From contig NZ_JACXAE010000013.1 in NCBI RefSeq assembly GCF_014698965.1, positions 186,001 to 250,000 on the forward strand: a DNA stretch of 64,000 nt, written 5' to 3'. Positions 56,699 to 64,000 of the stretch are shown in pieces. The translations under genes were made by a program, and so were the position numbers. The DNA is from Iningainema tapete BLCC-T55 (GTDB lineage Bacteria > Cyanobacteriota > Cyanobacteriia > Cyanobacteriales > Nostocaceae). The notes beneath the pieces are model-generated. The model did no database searches, had not been told where the DNA came from, and saw nothing but the letters and a program-made list of their open reading frames with translations. How positions within the stretch are numbered: position 1 is the first letter of the stretch; each line of letters starts with the position of its first letter.

Positions 56699-56982
56699 CA
56701 ATAGACAGTGACATCTTCACCGCATTGATCAGCAAGATAACATAAAGCTTTGAAACGCAGACTCACTACTTCTTCGTAGAGAGGATTGAGCTTACACATT
56801 GGCGGAATGTGAAATAGCTTGCGACCAAAGACTACAATATCACGCTCAAAAGGACATTGGGCTGGAATGAGCTTGCACAAGAAATGAGCTAGTTTGGCGT
56901 TATGGATTTCCATAGATTCCATCCACTGGCGGATTGGTTGCAGGATATCGTTTTGTCGCTGGATTTGAGTAAAGGAAGTCAT
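56695..56982 (-). CDS. Mo-dependent nitrogenase C-terminal-domain protein
   Basis: 95 residues: LAHFLCKLIPAQCPFERDI, FGRKLFHIPPMCKLNPLYEE and VSLRFKALCYLADQCG match the Mo-dependent nitrogenase C-terminal domain family found in diazotrophic cyanobacteria, usually as a small stand-alone protein. Its role is unclear. The stop codon overlaps the end of the convergent kinase gene by 4 bases. Own promoter expected in 56983-57384. Confidence 0.88.
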   Translation of the reverse strand: MTSFTQIQRQNDILQPIRQWMESMEIHNAKLAHFLCKLIPAQCPFERDIVVFGRKLFHIPPMCKLNPLYEEVVSLRFKALCYLADQCGEDVTVYC

Positions 56983-57384
56983 AATCGCTCTCCTGTAATG
57001 TTTGAGGTTGAACTTTCACTTTATATATACGGTTGATTCTTACTGACTTATGCAATTTTTGTTTGTTCCTTTGTCTTTAGGAACACTTTTTACTTCAAAA
57101 TCCGGTTACACCATTCCGGATGATTTCCAGGTATTTTTGCCTGGTTGTATTTTTACTGGCTTTTTTTCCACAAGTAAATTTTTTCTGGACTATATTATAT
57201 ACAGCTGCTTACTGCAACCTAAAATTGAGGTACAGTACCCTTAGCGCTTGTCGCAAGCCTTTCTGGTTAAGGCTTGTGCTATAAATTCAATTATGTGGAC
57301 TGAACTGCCCTAAAAAATGCTGACTCTATAGTAGGGTCAGCACCAAAGCGGTTTACCATATAAATAAATTAATGGACCTTAACA
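56983..57384. other. 400-bp intergenic region
   Basis: Divergent promoter region for the nitrogenase-domain gene and the next plus-strand gene. A 64-codon plus frame at 57050 has no family features. A hairpin with AAGCC and GGCTT arms occurs at 57254-57276. Confidence 0.45.
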
Positions 57385-57678
57385 ATGGTAGAACGCCCAA
57401 TCAAGAAATCTGATCGTCAGGCAAAAATTGCTACTGACAATAATCCCGAAAACGTCGATTCGACGCCTCCTGTTGAATCCACCCCAAAAATCATCAAAAA
57501 ACGTGATGACAACTCATCGGGTAGAGGCAAAAAAGCCGCAGTTGTGGACGAATCCAGGCAACAGGTGAATCCTGCCCTAGCGCGTGGACCAAAACCTGTT
57601 AAGTCTCAACCTAAAGTCGTAGAACCTGAAACAGATGCTACCTCTGATGAGCCTCAAGGCGAAGCGCTACAAGAATAA
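57385..57678 (+). CDS. Small disordered basic/acidic protein
   Basis: 97 residues, starting MVERPIKKSDRQAKIATDN. It is dominated by Lys, Pro, Glu, Asp and Ser without hydrophobic core, so likely disordered. The stretch NPALARGPKPVKSQPKVVE is reminiscent of a conserved cyanobacterial small protein whose function I do not know. The start is a well-placed ATG after AT-rich promoter DNA. Confidence 0.6.
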   Translation: MVERPIKKSDRQAKIATDNNPENVDSTPPVESTPKIIKKRDDNSSGRGKKAAVVDESRQQVNPALARGPKPVKSQPKVVEPETDATSDEPQGEALQE

Positions 57679-57781
57679 CTTGCTTCTCAATTAACTATAA
57701 ACTCCCAAGTAATTGAGGAGCAAATCACAGCATAAAGTAAGTGAGTGAGTAGAAGCTTCTTAACAAAGTGGACGGTGTGCC

Positions 57782-60325
57782 GTGGTTGGAATTGTCATTG
57801 TCTCTCACAGCTTTCAATTAGCCCAAGGAGTGCGGGAACTTGCAGTGCAAATGGTTCAGGGTAAAGTCTCCTTAGCCGTTGCAGCTGGAATTGATGATCC
57901 AGACAATCCCCTGGGTACTGATGCTATGCAAGTTTATCAGGCGATCGCCTCCGTTTACAGCGATGATGGTGTTCTCGTCTTAATGGATCTTGGTAGCGCT
58001 TTGCTGAGTGCAGAAATGGCGCTAGAATTTCTCGCACAAGAACAGCGAGACAAAGTGCATTTGTGTGAAGCACCTCTAGTAGAAGGTACTATGGCAGCCA
58101 CAGTTGCCGCCGCATCTGGCAGTAATATTGAGCAGGTGATAGCTGAAGCAAGAGGAGCGTTAGTAGCAAAAGCTACCCAATTAGGTATAGTTATTGGTGA
58201 TCCGTCATTTGTGATTGGTGAAGGACAAAAAACACAGACGACAAAAGAAATTCGTCTTTTCGTCAGTAATCGGCTAGGACTACACGCTCGTCCATCTGCT
58301 CAGTTTGTAGCCACAGCAGCCCGGTTTCAATCCCAAATTAAAGTACGCAATTTAACTAAAGGTACTGGAACAGTTCGTGGTGATAGTATTAACCAGGTAA
58401 CAACCTTGGGTGTGCGTCAAGGACACCAACTTGCTATTACTGCTACTGGCTCTGATGCAGATGAGGCATTAGCTGCTTTACAAGCATTATTTGAAAACAA
58501 TTTTGGCGAAGATGGGGAAGTAGGGGAGTGGGGAAGTAGGGAAGTGGGGGAGCCTGTGAGTGGGGGAGCACAGGAGAAGAATACATTCCCGCACTTGTGT
58601 TCCTCAGTTGATCATTTACAAGGAATTCCAGCATGTCTCGGGGTGGCGATCGCACCTATTTTCCAGTATCACTCCTCGCCCATACCTATTCAGCAATATC
58701 ACGTAAATAATATTGAACCACAGTTACAAAGATTACTAAATGCTATACAAGCCGCTCAACAGGAAACTCAAGCTTTACTCTCACAATCTTCTACTCAAAT
58801 TGGTGACGCAGAAGCAGCAATTTTTGATGCTCATCTGCTATTTTTAGAAGATCCAGTGCTGATGGAGGCGGTGCAGAGGCGCATTTTAGAACGGCAGTTG
58901 AATGCGGAAGGTGCTTGGCAAGAGGTGATTGATGAGCTGGCAAATAACTACCGCAGCTTGGAAGACTCATACCTGCAAGAGCGTGTTGCTGATGTAGTTG
59001 ACGTGGGGCAAAGAGTGCTGCGACTGTTAGTTAGTAATGCCTCTGTGCAAATGAACTTTAGTGAACCAGTGATTTTAGTTGCATCTGACCTAACTCCTTC
59101 TAACACTGCTATGCTAGATCCAACAAAAGTACTCGGTATTTGTACTACTTCTGGCAGTGTCACTTCTCACAGTGTTATTATTGCCCGTTCTTTAGGTATA
59201 CCAGAAGTTGTTGGCTTACCAACTGGGATATTACAGTTAGCAAATGGTACTCTTGTAGCGCTTGATGGTGAAACGGGTGAAGTATGGATAGAGCCACAAC
59301 CAGATGTTTTAGCTGCACTCGAAGCTAAGCGAGAAGCAAGGCAAGTTAAGCAACAGCAAACGTTTGCAGCAGTACATGAGCCAGCAATTACCAGTGATGG
59401 TAGACAAATCAATGTATTTGCTAATATTGGCAGTATATTAGACGTTAAGGTGGCTTTAAACAATGGTGCAGAAGGTGTAGGACTTTTCCGTACAGAATTC
59501 CTTTATCTACAGCAAGCAAATGCACCTTCTGAAGAAGAACAATTGGCAATTTATCAAGAAATTGCCTCGGTTTTGGAAACTCGTCCGTTGATTATTCGCA
59601 CTTTGGATGTTGGTGGCGACAAGCCTCTTCCTTACCTGGATATGCAGTCGGAAACTAACCCATTTTTGGGTTGGCGGGGAATTCGTATGTGTCTAGCTCG
59701 TCCAGATATTTTCAAAACTCAGTTACGGGCAATTTGCCGAGCTAGTTTTGGACACCAGATTAAGGTGATGTTTCCCATGATTGCTACTGTGGAAGAAGTA
59801 CAAACAGCTAAGGCAATTTTAGCTGAAGTACAGGGTGAATTACGCCAAGCAGGTATTCCATTTGATGAAGCAATGTCCGTTGGTATTATGGTAGAAGTAC
59901 CATCGGCTGTGGCGATAGCTGAACAGTTAGCAACAGAAGTTAACTTTTTTAGTATAGGTACAAACGATCTGTGCCAGTATGTAATGGCGTGCGATCGCAC
60001 AAACCCAAGGGTGGCTTCTTTAGCTGATGCATTGCACCCAGCAGTGTTGCGGATGATTGAGCAAACTGTTCAAGCTGCTCATCAAGCTGGGATATGGGTT
60101 GGGTTATGTGGTGAACTAGCTGCTGATCGTGACGCTGTACCAATTTTACTAGGTTTAGGACTGGATGAAGTTAGTCTTAATCCCCAAGCTATTCCTGCAT
60201 TTAAGTCTCGCGTCGCACAGTTGACAATGGCTCAAGCTCAAGCGTTCGCTACATCAGCGCTGCAACAAGGTTCCGCTGCTAAGGTACGAGAGATGGTAAC
60301 ATCTTCTGTGCTTAAGCAAATATAA
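57782..60325 (+). CDS. DhaM-HPr-EI fusion (multiphosphoryl transfer protein)
   Basis: 847 residues with a GTG start. Residues 1-130 are a DhaM/EIIA-Man-like domain with His9 (IVIVSHSFQLAQG). Residues about 155-240 are HPr with His168 (GLHARPSAQFV). From about 280, Enzyme I: phospho-His463 (GSVTSHSVIIARSLGIPE), PEP-binding GVGLFRTEFLYL, and the dimer/catalytic segments EVPSAVAIAEQL, FFSIGTNDLCQYVM and LCGELAAD. Such fusions pass phosphate from PEP to dihydroxyacetone kinase DhaKL. No dhaK or dhaL is nearby. Residues about 243-267 between HPr and EI stem from a GGGGAAGTAG-type repeat. Confidence 0.92.
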   Translation: MVGIVIVSHSFQLAQGVRELAVQMVQGKVSLAVAAGIDDPDNPLGTDAMQVYQAIASVYSDDGVLVLMDLGSALLSAEMALEFLAQEQRDKVHLCEAPLVEGTMAATVAAASGSNIEQVIAEARGALVAKATQLGIVIGDPSFVIGEGQKTQTTKEIRLFVSNRLGLHARPSAQFVATAARFQSQIKVRNLTKGTGTVRGDSINQVTTLGVRQGHQLAITATGSDADEALAALQALFENNFGEDGEVGEWGSREVGEPVSGGAQEKNTFPHLCSSVDHLQGIPACLGVAIAPIFQYHSSPIPIQQYHVNNIEPQLQRLLNAIQAAQQETQALLSQSSTQIGDAEAAIFDAHLLFLEDPVLMEAVQRRILERQLNAEGAWQEVIDELANNYRSLEDSYLQERVADVVDVGQRVLRLLVSNASVQMNFSEPVILVASDLTPSNTAMLDPTKVLGICTTSGSVTSHSVIIARSLGIPEVVGLPTGILQLANGTLVALDGETGEVWIEPQPDVLAALEAKREARQVKQQQTFAAVHEPAITSDGRQINVFANIGSILDVKVALNNGAEGVGLFRTEFLYLQQANAPSEEEQLAIYQEIASVLETRPLIIRTLDVGGDKPLPYLDMQSETNPFLGWRGIRMCLARPDIFKTQLRAICRASFGHQIKVMFPMIATVEEVQTAKAILAEVQGELRQAGIPFDEAMSVGIMVEVPSAVAIAEQLATEVNFFSIGTNDLCQYVMACDRTNPRVASLADALHPAVLRMIEQTVQAAHQAGIWVGLCGELAADRDAVPILLGLGLDEVSLNPQAIPAFKSRVAQLTMAQAQAFATSALQQGSAAKVREMVTSSVLKQI
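58509..58572. repeat. GGGGAAGTGG-type repeat inside the DhaM-HPr-EI gene
   Basis: Repeated GGGGAAGTAGGG/GGGGAGTGGG units in frame in the linker between HPr and Enzyme I. Confidence 0.75.
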
Positions 60326-60424
60326 GCCAAATGTATTCGATCCATAAAAACTCTACAACTACTTAGTGGCACTGGATGTGATAGTTTTACCTTAAGAGTG
60401 TAGAAAAAATCGAAGGTGTGCTCT

Positions 60425-62263
60425 ATGAAATATGCCACGAACAGCAATCGATGGGAAATCACGGAGTCTATCTCAGTGGCTGGTTCAATTGCGGGAACAA
60501 TTGCTGCAGTTTTTTCCCAGCAACTGATTTATGTGGCTGCTCCCATGAGTCTAGCCTTCTCGCTCAACTTAATTAACCGTCGCCGATTAGAACAAAAGCT
60601 GCAAGAGGATATGAGCGCGGCTTTAATTAACGGTAGTGTCACCAACCAACAAATGTTAGGGGAAATGCAAGCAGTACGTGCCGATGTTCAAGCGTTGTCT
60701 GCTGCTAGTAAACCTGTTAATTTAAGTGGCATTAAGTCAGACATTTCTCTGGTAGACAAAAAAATAGAAGAACTGAAAACTGTAATAAGCGACACCAAGC
60801 CAACCGCTACAAAGCAGGAAATCGAACAGATAGATCTGGTTCTTCAACAACTACAATCTAAGCTTTCTTCATTAACAGATAATTTTAATCACCGTCCGGA
60901 ACCGAGGCAAATCGAAGAATTAAAGCTGAGGACAGCCAATCTGCAACAGCAACTTTCAACAGTTCCTCCTGCCTTCGATCCAAGTTATCTCGAACAACAA
61001 ATTCAGCTTAACAAAAGTTCGCTCTCATCACTTAGCAAGGAATTTTTAAGCCGCCCGGAATTAGAGCAAATCAAAGAATTGCACTCAATTACAACAAATA
61101 TTCAATCTTTTTATGCTAATGATTTAGAACAGAGATTTCAGCAATTGCATATCCAGATTAAGGAACAGGCTCTTCAATTGAATCAGCGTCCCAATATACA
61201 GCAGCTTGAAGAGTTAAAGCAGGTAGTGGCAAATATCCAGCCCTTCGATGCCAGCCATTTAGAGCAACAGATTCAGCAAGTGCAAAACTCTATTTCTGCG
61301 TTAAAGCAGGTGGTGGCGAATATCCAGCCCTTCGATGCCAGCCATTTAGAGCAACAGATTCAGCAAGTGCAAAATTCTGTTTTTGCGTTAAAGCAGGTGG
61401 TGGCAAATATCCAGCCCTTCGATGCCAGCCATTTAGAGCAACAGATTCAGCAAGTGCAAAATTCTGTTTTTGCGTTAAACGAGCAGTTTAATCAACGTCC
61501 TGAATTAGAACAGATTCAAAAATTACAGCTTCTTACCGCTGATGTGCAACAGCAATTATATGCACGTCCCCAATACATCCAACAGCTAGAGCAAGAAATT
61601 CAACAGACTCAAGCACAACTGCAATCGCTAAAACTGCTTGATGGCAATCGAATTGAATCATTGTCAGACAGCGTTACTCTACTGCAACAGCGGGTGTTAG
61701 AACAAGAGCAGGCGATTGCGCAGAGCGCAGTGCCGTTCGCGCAGCGTCTCCGTCAGGAGAAGGCGAACGCTAAACTCGAGCTGAAAACACAACTAAAATT
61801 AATGCCTTCGAGTGAAAGACAATTGCAAACAGAAAAAGAAAAACGATTTAGTGTTGAAGCGCTGATAGCTCTTGCAAGATCGAAAGGTATTGGCTCTGAA
61901 TTTGAACAAATCCTGCAAGCGGGCAAGGAAAACGGTTTCACCCTTCATCCGTGGCCTACTAACTTGACGTTCAGTCCATCGCGTCAGTTGGTAAGAGCGA
62001 ATAATCTCAATCGGACTCAATCGCTGTTGATTTTGTCAGCGTTGCCCACAACTGACGGTAAAGTTCGTTTGTGGTTGGATAAAGATGCGATCGCTAATTT
62101 TTATCCCATCAGCCAACACATCGTAACTTCATTGCTGGGCGCAAACGGCTGGCGCGAAATGGAGCCTAAGCAGATATCGGAGTTTATCGCTAGTCTCAAT
62201 CAGTTGTTTGAACACATCCACTCAAAAGAGATTGTTAACAAAACTTACGCCTTGACAAAATAA
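60425..62263 (+). CDS. Large membrane-anchored coiled-coil protein with internal repeats
   Basis: 612 residues from the ATG at 60425; a GTG three codons upstream is in frame. Two hydrophobic segments at about 15-55 (ISVAGSIAGTIAAVFSQQLI, VAAPMSLAFSLNLI) precede a Gln/Leu-rich coiled coil from residue 60 to 440. It contains three tandem 29-residue repeats (LKQVVANIQPFDASHLEQQ...). A palindromic repeat (61722-61775) adds SAVPFAQRLRQEKANA. The C-terminal 130 residues (SVEALIALARSKGIGSEFEQ, LWLDKDAIANFYPI) form a globular domain I do not recognise. No function assigned. Confidence 0.7.
   Translation: MKYATNSNRWEITESISVAGSIAGTIAAVFSQQLIYVAAPMSLAFSLNLINRRRLEQKLQEDMSAALINGSVTNQQMLGEMQAVRADVQALSAASKPVNLSGIKSDISLVDKKIEELKTVISDTKPTATKQEIEQIDLVLQQLQSKLSSLTDNFNHRPEPRQIEELKLRTANLQQQLSTVPPAFDPSYLEQQIQLNKSSLSSLSKEFLSRPELEQIKELHSITTNIQSFYANDLEQRFQQLHIQIKEQALQLNQRPNIQQLEELKQVVANIQPFDASHLEQQIQQVQNSISALKQVVANIQPFDASHLEQQIQQVQNSVFALKQVVANIQPFDASHLEQQIQQVQNSVFALNEQFNQRPELEQIQKLQLLTADVQQQLYARPQYIQQLEQEIQQTQAQLQSLKLLDGNRIESLSDSVTLLQQRVLEQEQAIAQSAVPFAQRLRQEKANAKLELKTQLKLMPSSERQLQTEKEKRFSVEALIALARSKGIGSEFEQILQAGKENGFTLHPWPTNLTFSPSRQLVRANNLNRTQSLLILSALPTTDGKVRLWLDKDAIANFYPISQHIVTSLLGANGWREMEPKQISEFIASLNQLFEHIHSKEIVNKTYALTK
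61214..61474 (+). repeat. Three tandem 87-bp coding repeats
   Basis: Units 61214-61300, 61301-61387 and 61388-61474, nearly identical, each encoding 29 residues of coiled coil. They point to recent unequal recombination or slippage. Confidence 0.95.
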
Positions 62264-62278
62264 CAAAACTGTGATTGT

Positions 62279-62304
62279 TAATGGTTAATTGCAATTAACC
62301 ATTA
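62279..62304. terminator. Palindrome TAATGGTTAATTGCAATTAACC...
   Basis: 26-bp perfect palindrome 16 bases after the coiled-coil gene stop, AT-rich, between convergent genes. It is a possible terminator or repeat. Confidence 0.6.
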
Positions 62305-62367
62305 ACTATTAACAACCTCAAAGATATTATAACAACTACCGGACATGATATTACCTATTAACAACAA

Positions 62368-63564
62368 CTAACGTAATCCCCTTGCTTGAGAATAACTATA
62401 GGGAGACTTAACTAAATCATTTTCCTGAAAACGACTAAATCGAAACAGCTTTAACAAATCAACCAATTCATTAGTTTCTCCTAAAATCAAGCTACTCATC
62501 AAATCACCAATTATGGGGCTAAGTTTGTAACCGTGTCCGCTAAACCCGACAGCACAATATAATCCTGGCAATAATTGGTCAATAATAGGTTGATAGTCTG
62601 GTGTAACTCCCCAAATTCCCGAATAAGTTTCTACAAGTTTACCTTGTTTTAAACTAGGGCAGCGATTGATTAATTTTTGATGTAATTCTTCACAAATATT
62701 TGGAAAAATTTGCCCATTAAAGTCATCCGCATCTGCCAAAGAAAACTTTGAATGATACTTGGGATTAGAGTTACCAATGCGAGTATAGGGCTGCTCTAAA
62801 TCAGAGCGAAAATAGCATAAATTCACTAAGTCTGAAATCACTGGATGAGGTTGAGAAAATTCCTTGGGACGCTCCTGCACAACCACATGTTCGACAACTG
62901 CCATAACAGGAAAATCTAAACCCAAGTGTTGTGTAAACTTTCTTGCCCACGGTCCTACACAGTCTACCACAGTGCGGGTCATAATTTCACCTGTGGGTGT
63001 TTTGACTGCTTTTACCTTACCTTCATCTAATTTAACTTCCAACACTGGAGTTTGAGTACGCACCTCTACACCCAAATCAATAGCCCTGTTGGCGAAGGCA
63101 ATTGTTGTTTTCGGGGGGCTACCGTAACCAGAATCTGGTTCGTAAGCCACCGCAGCAATATCATTAATATTTAATAAGGGAACTTGAGCTTTTACTGTCC
63201 CCTGTTCAACTAACTCTACATTAATATTAAGTTGTTGGTGCATCAAAACAATGCTTTTTAGAGTTTGAACATCTGCTTCCCCAACTAAAACAAAATATCC
63301 ACAATTATTAAAGCCGGAATCATAACCACCAAATCTTTCTCTAAAATTATGAAATAACTTCAGCGATGACTGAGCAAGTTTAGTTAAAACAGGGTGAGTA
63401 TAATGGGTACGAATAATCCCAATTCCTTTTCCTGATGCTCCATTCGCTAAGTCTTTTTGTTCAAGTAAAATAACTTTGCCTGCTTTTTTTTCTGCTAGGT
63501 GTAAAGCAAGAGAAGCCCCTATACACCCGCCACCAATTACTACAATATCTGCTATTTCAGTCAT
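62368..63564 (-). CDS. FAD-dependent amine/D-amino-acid oxidoreductase (DadA-like)
   Basis: 398 residues. N-terminal dinucleotide fold IVVIGGGCIGASLALHLAE, then LANGASGKGIGIIRTHYT (FAD contact), VVDCVGPWARKF and the C-terminal GLYCAVGFSGHGYKLSPIIGDLM. Family members oxidise amino acids or N-methyl amines such as sarcosine. It is divergent from a glnT-like gene, which suggests joint use in amine or amino-acid nitrogen assimilation. Substrate not assignable. Confidence 0.88.
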   Translation of the reverse strand: MTEIADIVVIGGGCIGASLALHLAEKKAGKVILLEQKDLANGASGKGIGIIRTHYTHPVLTKLAQSSLKLFHNFRERFGGYDSGFNNCGYFVLVGEADVQTLKSIVLMHQQLNINVELVEQGTVKAQVPLLNINDIAAVAYEPDSGYGSPPKTTIAFANRAIDLGVEVRTQTPVLEVKLDEGKVKAVKTPTGEIMTRTVVDCVGPWARKFTQHLGLDFPVMAVVEHVVVQERPKEFSQPHPVISDLVNLCYFRSDLEQPYTRIGNSNPKYHSKFSLADADDFNGQIFPNICEELHQKLINRCPSLKQGKLVETYSGIWGVTPDYQPIIDQLLPGLYCAVGFSGHGYKLSPIIGDLMSSLILGETNELVDLLKLFRFSRFQENDLVKSPYSYSQARGLR

Positions 63565-63661
63565 GAGTCATTCAAATTGGAATTATATGTTTAAAAAAAT
63601 CCCGACTGCTATATGATAAAAAACTAACTAACTACAGCGCAGCACTTTGGGAGAAATTGCA

Positions 63662-64000
63662 ATGGTTGGAACTGTGCCTGAACAGACTAAATCCCTGGTA
63701 GAGGTGGCAAAAGAGTTAAAGCTGGAGTTCTTCCTAGTATCCTTCACAGATATTTTGGGAGCGACTCGTGCCAAATTAGTTCCGGCAGCGAAAATTGCTA
63801 CAGTAGCATCTGATGGTGCTTTCTTTGCTCCTTTCGCTTGTAATTTAGGTTTAGGACCAGATGCTCACGATATTGCTGCTATTCCTGACGCGAATTCTTT
63901 AATTGTTCTACCTTGGCAGAAAAATGTCGCTTGGTTAGCTAGTGATGTTTACCTAGATGGAGAATTGTTTGCAGCGTCTCCTCGTGTAATTTTTAAGAAA
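63662..64000 (+). CDS. GlnT-like glutamine synthetase (5' part)
   Basis: 113 codons, cut by the window end. MVGTVPEQTKSLVEVAK starts the product; VSFTDILGATRAKLVPAA and the beta-grasp part VLPWQKNVAWLASDVYLDGE match the N-terminal domain of glutamine synthetases of the GlnT or gamma-glutamylamide synthetase group. It joins ammonia or an amine to glutamate using ATP. Metal and ATP-binding regions lie beyond the window. Confidence 0.83.
   Translation, partial: MVGTVPEQTKSLVEVAKELKLEFFLVSFTDILGATRAKLVPAAKIATVASDGAFFAPFACNLGLGPDAHDIAAIPDANSLIVLPWQKNVAWLASDVYLDGELFAASPRVIFKK

Noticed and set aside
57050-57244. 64-codon frame with hydrophobic Phe-rich sequence.
   Set aside because: Composition reflects an AT-rich promoter region; no ribosome site and no recognisable family.

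Overview
The window looks like chromosomal DNA of a filamentous, probably nitrogen-fixing (Nostocales-like) cyanobacterium. The evidence is the many HIP1 octamers (GCGATCGC), a Vipp1/IM30 thylakoid protein beside a second PspA paralogue, a Mo-dependent nitrogenase C-terminal-domain protein, an ArsS/ArsM arsenosugar pair, PEP-CTERM proteins, cobalamin gene cobM, heptanucleotide tandem repeats, and many short palindromic repeats like those of Nostoc-type genomes. Base composition is moderately AT-rich. No species can be assigned from the sequence alone.

Layout. 0-1.5 kb: the edge of a probable integrative element, with a tyrosine recombinase lying 3' of tRNA-Val(UAC). 1.5-33 kb: mostly housekeeping genes: mazG, proA, a GAF-TPR protein, a DciA-like protein, a SPOR protein, pspA and vipp1, a thioredoxin, an aminotransferase, two PEP-CTERM proteins, uvrC, a glycosyltransferase, prmA, rlmN, cobM, lgt and coaD. 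An internally deleted M48 protease gene sits at 3.3-4.2 kb. 26.8-32.8 kb: a minus-strand deoxysugar/glycan operon (SDR, RfbC-like epimerase, C-methyltransferase, glucose-1-phosphate cytidylyltransferase, PIG-L deacetylase, DUF4910 peptidase).

33.7-40.9 kb is a decay zone. It holds a NACHT NTPase with two stop codons in its N-terminal region, an MHYT hybrid histidine kinase that has lost its middle, a response regulator cut inside its receiver domain, a VapC-type toxin with a frameshift and two stops beside an intact antitoxin ORF, a dead IS with 33-bp inverted repeats and a broken ISKra4-like transposase, and the 3' end of a MacB-like permease gene.

40.9-52 kb is the most interesting accessory locus: a split NHLP/NHLM-type peptide export system (ATPase/permease, C39 peptidase-ABC transporter, HlyD-like adaptor). 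Between its parts lies a 95-residue precursor with a double-glycine leader and a Gly-rich, Cys-free core. No modification enzyme is seen. A purine permease, a DUF4058 fragment and an HNH/antitoxin-like pair are interspersed. 52.3-54.5 kb is arsS-arsM. 54.6-64 kb holds an OmpR-type regulator, a GAF histidine kinase, the nitrogenase-domain protein, a DhaM-HPr-EI fusion, a repeat-rich coiled-coil protein, and an FAD amine oxidase divergent from a glnT-like glutamine synthetase that runs off the end.

A cross-cutting theme is repeats. A 26-29 bp palindrome with GTAGAGACG arms occurs at least eight times, mostly at gene 3' ends, where it supplies the stop codon of at least two genes. Other GC-rich or tandem repeats have entered genes in frame (uvrC, an aminotransferase, the C39 ABC transporter, the DhaM-HPr-EI fusion, cobM, a coiled-coil protein), mainly at linkers or termini.
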